Source: Flavobacterium profundi
GTDB lineage: Bacteria; Bacteroidota; Bacteroidia; Flavobacteriales; Flavobacteriaceae
Length of the DNA stretch: 64,000 nucleotides
NCBI RefSeq assembly: GCF_006491645.1
Contig: NZ_VDCZ01000014.1
Span: 1 to 64,000, forward strand
Reading direction: 5' to 3'
Made by a program: the position numbers and the translations under genes. How positions within the stretch are numbered: the first letter of the stretch is position 1; each line of letters opens with the position of its first letter. Below are positions 9,523 to 16,780 of this stretch, in pieces. The notes under the pieces are model-generated. The model saw only the letters and a program-made list of their open reading frames with translations. It searched no databases and was not told the origin of the DNA.

Positions 9523-10073
9523 TTTTGTAACAACCAAATTCGTAAAGCTTCAAAAGTATCTTTTGCACCTAAAATCATTTCGTTTTTATCTATAAATTCT
9601 TCAGAGGTAGTAATATGCTGTTTGAAATCATGCCACATTTCATCAGTAGCTTCTCCATAGGAATTAAAATAAGAAATTTCAGATAAATCTGTTAGATTTA
9701 ATTGCCTTTTTAAAAGATTCGTAATGATTTTTCCTCCTAAAGTAGAACCTTCAATCACATAAAGAACACCTAATGCATAAGAAAGGTTTGTAATTTTTGA
9801 TGCAAAATTATTTTCAATATCCTTAATCTCATGTCCAATTGCATATAAATCATTTTTTAAATGTTTCACATGATTTCTACTTTTTATATCTGGAATAATA
9901 GCTTCTGTAATTTCTAGTTGTAATTTACTTTCAATTGACTCATAAAAGTTATGCAACTTTAATAGTAAGTTACCATAGGCATTTTTAGTTGCTATTTCTT
10001 TAAGCTCCGCTATTAAAACTTTTTCAACACTGCTATGAAACAACTTGGTTTCTTCTTTTAATTGTACTAACAA
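9519..10073 (-). CDS. bphO: Biliverdin-producing heme oxygenase
   Basis: With the start chosen here the protein has 184 residues. ETKLFHSSVE supplies the proximal heme His (His13), and the distal-helix Gly motif is EGSTLGGK near residues 108-115, as in bacterial heme oxygenases. It opens heme to biliverdin IX-alpha, CO and iron, and biliverdin is the chromophore of the adjacent phytochrome. The open frame extends to a TTG at 10100, but a TACTTTTG promoter box occupies 10098-10105. The TTG at 10073 is the next usable start and gives a family-like N-terminus. Unusually, it is convergent with bphP rather than in its operon, so the two can be regulated separately. Confidence 0.88.
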   Translation of the reverse strand: MLVQLKEETKLFHSSVEKVLIAELKEIATKNAYGNLLLKLHNFYESIESKLQLEITEAIIPDIKSRNHVKHLKNDLYAIGHEIKDIENNFASKITNLSYALGVLYVIEGSTLGGKIITNLLKRQLNLTDLSEISYFNSYGEATDEMWHDFKQHITTSEEFIDKNEMILGAKDTFEALRIWLLQN

Positions 10074-10097
10074 GATATAATTTCTAAAAATAAAGTT

Positions 10098-10105
10098 CAA
10101 AAGTA
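10098..10105 (-). promoter_or_regulatory. -7 box for bphO
   Basis: On the minus strand this is TACTTTTG (TAnnTTTG). It overlaps the most upstream TTG of the heme oxygenase frame, which argues for the start at 10073. Confidence 0.5.
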
Positions 10106-10170
10106 CTTAAAAAAATAGCAAAATCCTCATAAAAGAAAGAATTGAAAAGCTTTCCTTCTTGCATTTTTAA

Positions 10171-10191
10171 AAAAGGGATTTTTTCCCTTTT
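10171..10191. repeat. Inverted repeat AAAAGGGA/TCCCTTTT
   Basis: AAAAGGGA (10171-10178) and TCCCTTTT (10184-10191) flank five T residues. The repeat lies between bphO and the small ORF at 10263 and could be an operator or a hairpin in a transcript. Confidence 0.5.
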
Positions 10192-10195
10192 AAAA

Positions 10196-10213
10196 ACAGG
10201 TATTTCTACCTGT
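10196..10213. repeat. Perfect inverted repeat ACAGGTA/TACCTGT
   Basis: The arms ACAGGTA (10196-10202) and TACCTGT (10207-10213) are separated by TTTC. The repeat ends 21 bp before the -7 box at 10235, about where a -33 element would sit. A regulator-binding site or a short hairpin are both possible. Confidence 0.5.
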
Positions 10214-10234
10214 AAATATCTTATACAAATAAAC

Positions 10235-10242
10235 TAGTTTTG
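10235..10242 (+). promoter_or_regulatory. -7 box for the 29-codon ORF
   Basis: TAGTTTTG matches TAnnTTTG and ends 20 nt before the ATG at 10263, the usual spacing for other genes here. Confidence 0.5.
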
Positions 10243-10262
10243 AAAATAATTAACAAATGTTT

Positions 10263-10352
10263 ATGAAATTCATTGAAAAGTACCGATTAGAAATTGCATT
10301 AACAGCACTGTATTTAACCATAATTTTCGCTGTATTATTCATTTTTATTTAA
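10263..10352 (+). CDS. Putative 29-residue single-pass membrane peptide
   Basis: ATG to TAA encodes 29 residues: a charged amphipathic start (MKFIEKYRLEIAL) and an uninterrupted hydrophobic segment ending LLFIFI-like (LTALYLTIIFAVLFIFI). The positive residues at the N-terminus predict an N-in orientation. A TAnnTTTG promoter box lies 20 nt upstream and two inverted repeats lie just beyond it, which supports real expression. The neighbours are bphO (divergent) and a secreted protein downstream. I do not recognise a family. A chance ORF cannot be excluded. Confidence 0.5.
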   Translation: MKFIEKYRLEIALTALYLTIIFAVLFIFI

Positions 10353-10439
10353 TAATTTTATTAAAATAATTTGATTATATTAATAATTTATGTTAATTTA
10401 ACATAATATTTACTTTTACTAACTATTAAAAATCTTCTT

Positions 10440-10928
10440 ATGAAAAAAAACAAATTACTCACATTTCTTATTCTCGTAGGGACTTTAGGCATTTCTGATT
10501 GCTTTGCACAGAGCTCCGTTCATAGTTCGGGAGGCAATTTATCAGGAGCAAGCGGTTCTGTCTCCTATTCTGTTGGACAAACAGTTTACACCACAAATAC
10601 CGGTGCAACGGGATCAATTGCTCAAGGTGTACAACAGCCCTTTGAAATTACAGAAGTATTAACCGCAGACAATTTTTCAGATTTAGTGAAAGACTTAAAA
10701 GTTTTTCCAAATCCAACTACAGAAAATTTAACCATTAATCTAACTAGCCAAGGTACAAATTCATTAGATTATGAAATTATCGATAGTAATGGTAAGCTTT
10801 TTAAAGCTGGAAAAGGTATGGAAAATGAGACCAATATCGATGTATCCTCATTTCCAGCAGCTATCTATTTCTTAAAAATCAAAAATCAAAATCAAGAGAT
10901 TAAAACTTACAAAATAATCAAAAAATAA
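10440..10928 (+). CDS. Secreted protein with type IX secretion sorting domain
   Basis: The 162-residue protein has an N-terminal signal peptide (about 1-23, ending CFAQ). A Ser/Gly-rich stretch of about 60 residues with SVGQTVYTT follows, then a type A T9SS C-terminal sorting domain from about residue 84: VFPNPTTENLTINL, YEIIDSNGKL, FPAAIYFLKI, and a basic KTYKIIKK end. It is therefore exported across the outer membrane and attached or released by the T9SS. The short N-terminal module occurs repeatedly in Flavobacteriia and has no known activity. It is 4 nt upstream of the next gene and probably co-transcribed. Confidence 0.85.
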   Translation: MKKNKLLTFLILVGTLGISDCFAQSSVHSSGGNLSGASGSVSYSVGQTVYTTNTGATGSIAQGVQQPFEITEVLTADNFSDLVKDLKVFPNPTTENLTINLTSQGTNSLDYEIIDSNGKLFKAGKGMENETNIDVSSFPAAIYFLKIKNQNQEIKTYKIIKK

Positions 10929-10932
10929 ACTT

Positions 10933-12288
10933 ATGAAAAAATTATACACTTTATTAGCTACTTTATTAGTAACAGCAAGTATTTTTGCACAAGCACCAGA
11001 AAAAATGAGCTACCAAGCCATTGTAAGAGACGCGTCTGACGCACTAGTAGTTTCTACAACTGTTGGAATGCAAATTAGTATTTTACAAGGTTCAGCAGCA
11101 GGTACTGCTGTCTACGTTGAAACCCAAACTCCAACAACCAATGCAAACGGCTTAGTTAGCATTGAAGTGGGTTCTGGTAGTGTAGTTTCCGGTACTTTCA
11201 ATACGATTGATTGGTCAAGCAATTCCTACTATATTAAAACTGATGTGGATCCAGCTGGAGGAACTTCATATTCTATTAGCGGCACTAGCCAACTTCTAAG
11301 TGTTCCTTATGCTTTATTTGCAAAAAGTTCTGGAGGAGTTGCAAATTCTGCCGACTGGGCTGTAAATGGCAATAATATCAATAACACCAATACAGGAAGC
11401 GTAGTAGTTGGACCAAACGTAACCAATTCTAACTTAAACTTCTATGTAACCAACACAGGTTCTCCAAAAATGGCTATTGGTAACATGAACAATTTCAACA
11501 ATGTAAATTCTGGAGAATTGCATTTTGCAGAAGACACAAATTATTCAGGTTCAGAATGTGGTATCAAATTCCAACATAATGGAAATTTAAATAATTTATA
11601 TTTAATTGGTGGATGTCCAACTCCTGATACTATTGCTCGTTTCAATAGAGATGGGTTTTCTAATATGAAAAGATTACGTTTAAGTACCAATTATAATGCA
11701 AACACAACCAATCAATTAACTGTTGAAGGAGAATCAGATTTTACAGGAAACGTAACCATAACCGGAAACCTAACTGTAACTGGCAATATCGCTAAAGGAG
11801 GAGGAACTTTTAAAATTGACCACCCTTTAAATCCTAAAAACCAATATTTAATTCACAGTTTCGTTGAATCACCAGATATGATGAATATTTATTCAGGAAA
11901 TGCAACTACAGATACTAACGGATTTGTAACAGTTACCTTACCTGCATATTTTGAAGCTGCAAACAAAGACTTTAGATACCAATTAACCACTATTGGTACA
12001 TTTGCTCAAGCTATCATTAAAGAAAAAGTAGCAGGAAATAAATTTGTAATTCAAACAAGCACTCCAAATGTGGAAGTGAGTTGGCAAATAACAGCTGTAC
12101 GATCTGATAAATTTGCAAATGAAAACAGAATTGTTCCAGAAAAAGAAAAAGAATTCAAAGGGACTTATCTACATCCTGAGTTGTATGGCGCTAGTGTAGA
12201 AGAATCTGAAACCTATGCAAGAAACCAAAAAGCATTACAAACTTTAGAAGCTGAATCTAAAGCTGTTAAAAATTCAGACGGACAATAA
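10933..12288 (+). CDS. Secreted repeat protein, tail-fibre-like C-terminal module
   Basis: The 451-residue protein has a signal peptide (MKKLYTLLATLLVTASIFAQ). The N-terminal module, about residues 22-130, starts MSYQAIVRD and ends LLSVPYALFAKSS, a composition common in Bacteroidota surface proteins. Asn/Thr-rich strands follow, with a NVTITGNLTVTGNI repeat near 270. The C-terminal module (about 285-400) contains FKIDHPLNPKNQYL, HSFVESPDMMNIY and VSWQITAVRSD, a domain seen in many secreted or fibre-like bacterial proteins and of unknown function. No T9SS sorting domain is visible, so how it leaves the cell is unclear. It is paired with the T9SS protein upstream and followed by two hairpins. 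Confidence 0.65.
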   Translation: MKKLYTLLATLLVTASIFAQAPEKMSYQAIVRDASDALVVSTTVGMQISILQGSAAGTAVYVETQTPTTNANGLVSIEVGSGSVVSGTFNTIDWSSNSYYIKTDVDPAGGTSYSISGTSQLLSVPYALFAKSSGGVANSADWAVNGNNINNTNTGSVVVGPNVTNSNLNFYVTNTGSPKMAIGNMNNFNNVNSGELHFAEDTNYSGSECGIKFQHNGNLNNLYLIGGCPTPDTIARFNRDGFSNMKRLRLSTNYNANTTNQLTVEGESDFTGNVTITGNLTVTGNIAKGGGTFKIDHPLNPKNQYLIHSFVESPDMMNIYSGNATTDTNGFVTVTLPAYFEAANKDFRYQLTTIGTFAQAIIKEKVAGNKFVIQTSTPNVEVSWQITAVRSDKFANENRIVPEKEKEFKGTYLHPELYGASVEESETYARNQKALQTLEAESKAVKNSDGQ

Positions 12289-12301
12289 TATAAATAAAAA
12301 A

Positions 12302-12366
12302 CAAAGCATCTAAGTAAATTAGATGCTTTGCTTACAAAAAAGGCTTTCTAAATAGAAAGCCTTTTT
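12302..12366. terminator. Two tandem hairpins between convergent genes
   Basis: Hairpin 1 is CAAAGCATCTAA (12302-12313) with TTAGATGCTTTG (12319-12330). Hairpin 2 is AAAAAGGCTTTCTA (from 12337) with TAGAAAGCCTTTTT (to 12366). The second has A and T runs on both sides and can terminate both the secreted-protein operon and rho. Confidence 0.88.
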
Positions 12367-12379
12367 ATTTATAAAAATT

Positions 12380-14110
12380 TTATTCATTCATAGAAATCAA
12401 AAATTCTTCATTATTTTTAGTTGTCTTTATTCTCTTTTCTAAAAATTCCATCGCTTCAATAGGATTCATATCTGCTAAATACTTTCTTAAAATCCACATT
12501 CTATGTATCGTTGTTTCATCTAATAATAAATCATCCCTTCTTGTACTTGAAGACACTAAATCTATAGCAGGGAAAATTCGTTTATTCGAAATTCTTCGAT
12601 CTAACTGAAGCTCCATATTACCAGTACCTTTAAATTCTTCAAAGATTACTTCATCCATTTTTGAACCTGTTTCAGTTAAAGCAGTAGCAATAATACTTAA
12701 AGAACCACCATTTTCAACATTACGGGCCGCTCCAAAGAAACGCTTTGGCTTTTGAAGTGCATTCGCATCAACTCCTCCACTCAATACCTTACCAGAAGCT
12801 GGTTGAACAGTATTATAAGCTCTTGCTAAACGTGTAATTGAATCCAATAATATCACAACATCATGTCCACATTCTACTAACCTTTTTGCTTTTTCCAAAA
12901 CAATGTTCGCAATTTTCACATGTTCTTGCGGCTCTCTATCAAAAGTAGAAGCAACCACCTCCCCTTTTACACTTCTTTGCATATCTGTAACCTCCTCAGG
13001 ACGCTCATCAATAAGCAATACTATCATGTAAACCTCAGGATGATTTGCTGCAATAGCATTAGCTACATCCTTTAACAACATCGTTTTACCTGTTTTAGGT
13101 TGTGCCACAATCATACCTCTTTGTCCTTTACCAATAGGAGAAAACAAATCAATAATGCGTGTAGAAATCGTACTTGCTTTTTCAGCCAACTTAAATTTCT
13201 CTTTTGGGAATACCGGAGTTAAATGCTCAAAAGAAACTCTATCTCTAACAACCTGCGGATCATGTCCATTAATTTTTAAAACACGTACTAGTGGAAAGTA
13301 TTTTTCCCCTTCTTTTGGTGGACGCACCACTCCTTTTACTGTATCACCCGTTTTTAATCCAAATAATCGAATTTGTGAAGTTGATAAATAAATATCATCA
13401 GGTGAAGCCAAATAATTATAATCAGAAGAACGTAAAAAACCATAGCCATCAGGCATCATTTCTAATACACCTTCACTTTCAATAATTCCATCAAATTCAA
13501 AATCTGGTTCTCTAAAATTATTTTTAGTATTTTGATTTTGATTTTGTCCTTGATTTGGGTTCGGATTACCATTTGCTTTTTTATAAGCAGGATGGTTAGG
13601 ATTATTCTGATTGGCTTTGTGATTTGGATTAGGGTTTGTATTTTTAATTGGAGTAGAAGACTTTACAGCAGCTTCTTCAGTAGGAATTTCTTTATTTTCT
13701 TTTTTTTCTTCTAATGAAACTGGCTTGGTTTCATTTGAATTTGCTTTTTTTCCTTTTATAGGTTTAGAAACTTTTGATGCAGAAGCAACAACTTTTGGTT
13801 TTGGTTCTTCTGCTACAACATCTTCTTTTTCAGAAACTGTTTTTTCTTTGAAAGGATTAGTAACTGGTACTTTTTTTTCAATTTTAGAAGAAACAACTCT
13901 AGCTCTCTTTGCTTTTACAGTATTTTCTTCAGCTTTAGCTACATTCGTTTCCTCTACTTTAATTGTTTCAGGATTAGCAGCTTGAACATCTAAAATTTGA
14001 TAAATTAATTCGTCTTTTTTTAATGTTCTGTATTTTTTGACTTTGGCAATTTTAGCAATTTCCTGTAATTCAGAGAGTTTCATCTCTTTTAATACTTCAA
14101 TATCAAACAT
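12380..14110 (-). CDS. rho: Transcription termination factor Rho with long disordered insertion
   Basis: The 576-residue protein has the Rho N-terminal SAP-like helices (residues 1-42), then about 160 residues of Lys/Glu- and later Asn/Pro/Gln-rich sequence (about 45-205) that is predicted to be unstructured. The cold-shock-like primary RNA-binding domain follows (about 208-285, with [13 protein letters not shown]), then the RecA-like motor with Walker A AQPKTGKT (near 336-343), [13 protein letters not shown] and the [12 protein letters not shown] region. E. coli Rho has 419 residues, so the excess is the insertion. It unwinds RNA to end transcription. The insertion resembles that of Bacteroides Rho, which is reported to drive phase separation. 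Confidence 0.96.
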   Translation of the reverse strand: MFDIEVLKEMKLSELQEIAKIAKVKKYRTLKKDELIYQILDVQAANPETIKVEETNVAKAEENTVKAKRARVVSSKIEKKVPVTNPFKEKTVSEKEDVVAEEPKPKVVASASKVSKPIKGKKANSNETKPVSLEEKKENKEIPTEEAAVKSSTPIKNTNPNPNHKANQNNPNHPAYKKANGNPNPNQGQNQNQNTKNNFREPDFEFDGIIESEGVLEMMPDGYGFLRSSDYNYLASPDDIYLSTSQIRLFGLKTGDTVKGVVRPPKEGEKYFPLVRVLKINGHDPQVVRDRVSFEHLTPVFPKEKFKLAEKASTISTRIIDLFSPIGKGQRGMIVAQPKTGKTMLLKDVANAIAANHPEVYMIVLLIDERPEEVTDMQRSVKGEVVASTFDREPQEHVKIANIVLEKAKRLVECGHDVVILLDSITRLARAYNTVQPASGKVLSGGVDANALQKPKRFFGAARNVENGGSLSIIATALTETGSKMDEVIFEEFKGTGNMELQLDRRISNKRIFPAIDLVSSSTRRDDLLLDETTIHRMWILRKYLADMNPIEAMEFLEKRIKTTKNNEEFLISMNE

Positions 14111-14268
14111 GGATATATTATGAATAAATTATTTAAGATTTAGGTCAACAAAAAATATGAGATTTTTTTTTGAGATTTACAAATCGTAGAATGAAGTACT
14201 TACGATTGTACCCTGCAATATTACGAATAAAATTGAATAAAACAATAGTTTTTTTAAAAAAGAAAATC

Positions 14269-14276
14269 TATTTTTG
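14269..14276 (+). promoter_or_regulatory. -7 box for the DUF4293 gene
   Basis: TATTTTTG matches TAnnTTTG. It lies 20 nt before the ATG at 14297 and abuts the upstream GTG at 14279, so the ATG is preferred as the start. Confidence 0.55.
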
Positions 14277-14296
14277 CGGTGCTAAGACTAATTTTA

Positions 14297-14710
14297 ATGT
14301 TACAAAGAATTCAAACTTTATATATGCTTATTAGCTGTGTATTAACTGCAGCTCTTCCCTTTGTTTTTTTCTTATGGAAAGAAGTAGGAAATTCAACTCC
14401 AGTTTATTTTACAAGCTCAACCATATATATGATACTATTTGGACTAATTTCTTTAGTAACTTTAATTAGCATCTTTAGTTTTAAAAAAAGACAGACACAA
14501 TTTGTGTTAAACAGATTGTCAATCATATTTAACTTTATTTTACTAGGATTTTTTGTGTATCGAACACTAAGCTTATCCGGAGAAACGGAAGTTTCTGAGA
14601 AGGGTATTGGGATGATTCTTCCTGCCATTTCTATCGTTTTTCTTGTTCTAGCTAATAGAGCAATTAAAAAGGACGAAGATCTCGTAAAATCTGTGGATCG
14701 ATTGCGATAA
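14297..14710 (+). CDS. DUF4293 family four-helix membrane protein
   Basis: From the ATG at 14297 the protein has 137 residues and begins MLQRIQTLYMLIS, the hallmark of the DUF4293 family found next to rho in Flavobacteriia. Four hydrophobic segments are visible (about 7-25, 41-61, 75-92 and 104-121), with basic loops between them and a charged C-terminus. No function is known. It is divergent from rho, the usual arrangement in the group. Confidence 0.85.
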   Translation: MLQRIQTLYMLISCVLTAALPFVFFLWKEVGNSTPVYFTSSTIYMILFGLISLVTLISIFSFKKRQTQFVLNRLSIIFNFILLGFFVYRTLSLSGETEVSEKGIGMILPAISIVFLVLANRAIKKDEDLVKSVDRLR

Positions 14711-14738
14711 ACCTAACATCTTAGTTTATTAGTGCGTT

Positions 14739-14773
14739 AAAAATCCGAATCGTAATGATTCGGATTTTTTTTA
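14739..14773. terminator. Bidirectional terminator after DUF4293
   Basis: AAAAATCCGAATC (14739-14751) pairs with GATTCGGATTTTT (14757-14769) around a 5-nt loop, followed by more T residues. Confidence 0.9.
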
Positions 14774-14790
14774 TTTTAATATCTTGTATG

Positions 14791-15255
14791 TTAATACTTT
14801 TCACCAAGCGATGTTAGATACAAAAAATCACCCGCTTTAGTAAACACTAAAACAAAAAATTCTTTAGAATCTGAAACACCTATATTATAAAATTCCTCAC
14901 CGTCATCTTTCTTTATAATAGAAGCCTCATTAATATTAAAAGTAGGATATTTTCTCTTCAAATAAGCCAATATAGTTTCGTTTAATGAATTTATAGCAAT
15001 ACTTTTTTCAATTGCTCTAATATTTCCTTCTTTATCATAACTCACTAAATACTTCGTATTTCCCTTTAAAAACTCTACTTCATATCGCAATTGATCTCTA
15101 AACTTACCTCTATAAAATAATGACCAACTCACATCTGTTGCTCCTTTAAACTCTTGTTCGAATTTTAATTCTAAAATTTTTGGCGCGTTGATTTGTTCTT
15201 GTGCAAATGTCATAAAAGACATACACAAGACAAAAATTAAAACTATTTTTCTCAT
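14791..15255 (-). CDS. Secreted PepSY-like protein
   Basis: The 154-residue protein has a signal peptide (about 1-18, MSFMTFAQ). Two PepSY-like units follow: FKGATDVSWSLFYRGKFRDQ with YLVSYDKEGNIRAIEK, and LKRKYPTFNINEASIIKKD with FFVLVFTKAGDFLYL. Such units are found in periplasmic proteins of Bacteroidota, often annotated as PepSY-like or beta-lactamase-inhibitor-like, with no defined activity. It stands alone, convergent with the DUF4293 gene across a shared terminator. Confidence 0.65.
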   Translation of the reverse strand: MRKIVLIFVLCMSFMTFAQEQINAPKILELKFEQEFKGATDVSWSLFYRGKFRDQLRYEVEFLKGNTKYLVSYDKEGNIRAIEKSIAINSLNETILAYLKRKYPTFNINEASIIKKDDGEEFYNIGVSDSKEFFVLVFTKAGDFLYLTSLGEKY

Positions 15256-15376
15256 GATTATCTTTTTTTAAATTACACTATAAAGTTACGATTCTTAACT
15301 CTAAAAACAGGTGCAGTTAAAAAAAATTTAACACTAAAATTAATATTAATTATCTATTTTACAGCACTCTATCTAT

Positions 15377-15871
15377 TTATTTTTTACCCAACTCAATCAC
15401 TTCTAAGTTTTGAATTGACTCTCCTTCAATTTCGAAACGAAGCATGGTTCGTACTTGATGAAAACCATGTTTACCTACTGCACCAGGATTCATATGTAAC
15501 AATCCTAATTTCTTATCTGGCATTACTTTTAATATGTGGGAATGACCGCAAATAAAAATTTTTGGAGGATTTTTCGCTATCTCTTCTCTTATATCTAAAT
15601 TATATTTTCCTGGATAACCACCTATATGAGTAATCCAAACAGCTACTTTTTCACAAAAAAAACGATTGTGTAACGGAAATTCTTTTCTTGCATCCTGATT
15701 ATCAATATTTCCAAAAACAGCTCGTAATGGCTTTTCTTTTTTAATGGTATCTGTAACCACTAAATCACCTATATCACCCGCATGCCAAACTTCATCAGCT
15801 TGTCTTACGTATTTCATTATTTGATCGTCAATATAGCTATGGGTATCGGAAAGTAATAAAATCTTTGTCAT
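15377..15871 (-). CDS. YfcE/MJ0936-type metallophosphoesterase
   Basis: The 164-residue protein begins MTKILLLSDTHSYID. It contains the metal-binding blocks DTH (Asp9, His11), HAGDIGD, GNID, H near ITHIGGYPG, and ICGHSHILK followed by LLHMNPGA, which is the complete calcineurin-like signature of small phosphodiesterases such as YfcE. The cellular substrate is unknown. The frame extends upstream to a TTG at 15889, but a TATTTTTG promoter box covers that region. The ATG at 15871 would make the message almost leaderless. Confidence 0.9.
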   Translation of the reverse strand: MTKILLLSDTHSYIDDQIMKYVRQADEVWHAGDIGDLVVTDTIKKEKPLRAVFGNIDNQDARKEFPLHNRFFCEKVAVWITHIGGYPGKYNLDIREEIAKNPPKIFICGHSHILKVMPDKKLGLLHMNPGAVGKHGFHQVRTMLRFEIEGESIQNLEVIELGKK

Positions 15872-15875
15872 AGCA

Positions 15876-15883
15876 CAAAAATA
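15876..15883 (-). promoter_or_regulatory. -7 box directly before the phosphoesterase start
   Basis: On the minus strand TATTTTTG ends 5 nt before the ATG at 15871. Transcription would begin at or next to the start codon. Confidence 0.55.
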
Positions 15884-15970
15884 ATACAAATAGTTGCTAC
15901 TGATTAATAATTTTAAAAGTTGTTAACAAACTTTGGGATTAAGAAAACTTAAATTAGGAAGGGAATTTTG

Positions 15971-15978
15971 TAACTTTG
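15971..15978 (+). promoter_or_regulatory. -7 box for truA
   Basis: TAACTTTG matches TAnnTTTG and ends 25 nt before the chosen TTG start at 16003. It overlaps the upstream in-frame TTG at 15976, which argues against that longer start. Confidence 0.55.
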
Positions 15979-16002
15979 CCACTTTGTAAAAATAAACTAG
16001 AA

Positions 16003-16755
16003 TTGAGATATTTTATCAAATTTGCTTATAACGGAAAAAATTATTTTGGTTTCCAAATTCAACCCGATGCCGTTTCTGTACAAGAAACACTAGACAAAGC
16101 ACTTAGTTTACTTTTAAAAGAAAAAATTGAGATTGTTGGTGCAGGTAGAACTGATAGCGGTGTGCATGCAAAAGAAATGTTTGCTCATTTCGATTGCCAA
16201 AATGAATTGGATGCCAAACATTGGATCAAAAAATTAAACTCCTATTTACCGAAAGATATTGTAATTTTTGATTTAATACAAGTCAAAGAAGACGCTCACG
16301 CTCGTTTTGACGCTACAAGCAGAACATATGAATATTACATCCATACTTTTAAAGATGTTTTCAATCAAGAGGGAAGTTGGTATTTTTCTAAAAAATTAGA
16401 TGTACAAGCCATGAACAAAGCGTGTGAATTATTATTTCAACATACTGATTTTGAATGTTTTTCAAAAGTAAATACAGATGTTCACACTTTTAATTGTAAA
16501 ATTACTGAAGCCTATTGGATTCAAAAGGATACTGAATTTATTTTTACCATTACAGCGGATCGTTTTTTACGAAATATGGTTCGTGCAATAGTTGGTACCA
16601 TGATTAATATTGGATTAGGTAAAATAAGCTTGGAAGAATTTAATACTATTATTTTAAGTAAAAACAGAAGTAAAGCCGGTTTTTCAGTTCCCGCTCACGG
16701 ATTGTATCTAGTAAAAATAGCCTATCCCTATTTGGAAAGCCATACAAGTAATTGA
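16003..16755 (+). CDS. truA: tRNA pseudouridine(38-40) synthase TruA
   Basis: The 250-residue protein modifies U38-U40 in the tRNA anticodon arm. The catalytic Asp51 is in GAGRTDSGVHA, and the second signature AHARFDATSRTYEYYIH and the C-terminal FLRNMVRAIVGTM block are both present. The frame begins at a TTG at 15976, but homologues start at RYFIKFAYNG and a promoter box covers the earlier TTG, so the TTG at 16003 is the likely start. It is followed 25 nt later by the ABC transporter and may be co-transcribed with it. Confidence 0.94.
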   Translation: MRYFIKFAYNGKNYFGFQIQPDAVSVQETLDKALSLLLKEKIEIVGAGRTDSGVHAKEMFAHFDCQNELDAKHWIKKLNSYLPKDIVIFDLIQVKEDAHARFDATSRTYEYYIHTFKDVFNQEGSWYFSKKLDVQAMNKACELLFQHTDFECFSKVNTDVHTFNCKITEAYWIQKDTEFIFTITADRFLRNMVRAIVGTMINIGLGKISLEEFNTIILSKNRSKAGFSVPAHGLYLVKIAYPYLESHTSN

Positions 16756-16780
16756 TATTTATAATATAATTAAAAAATAA

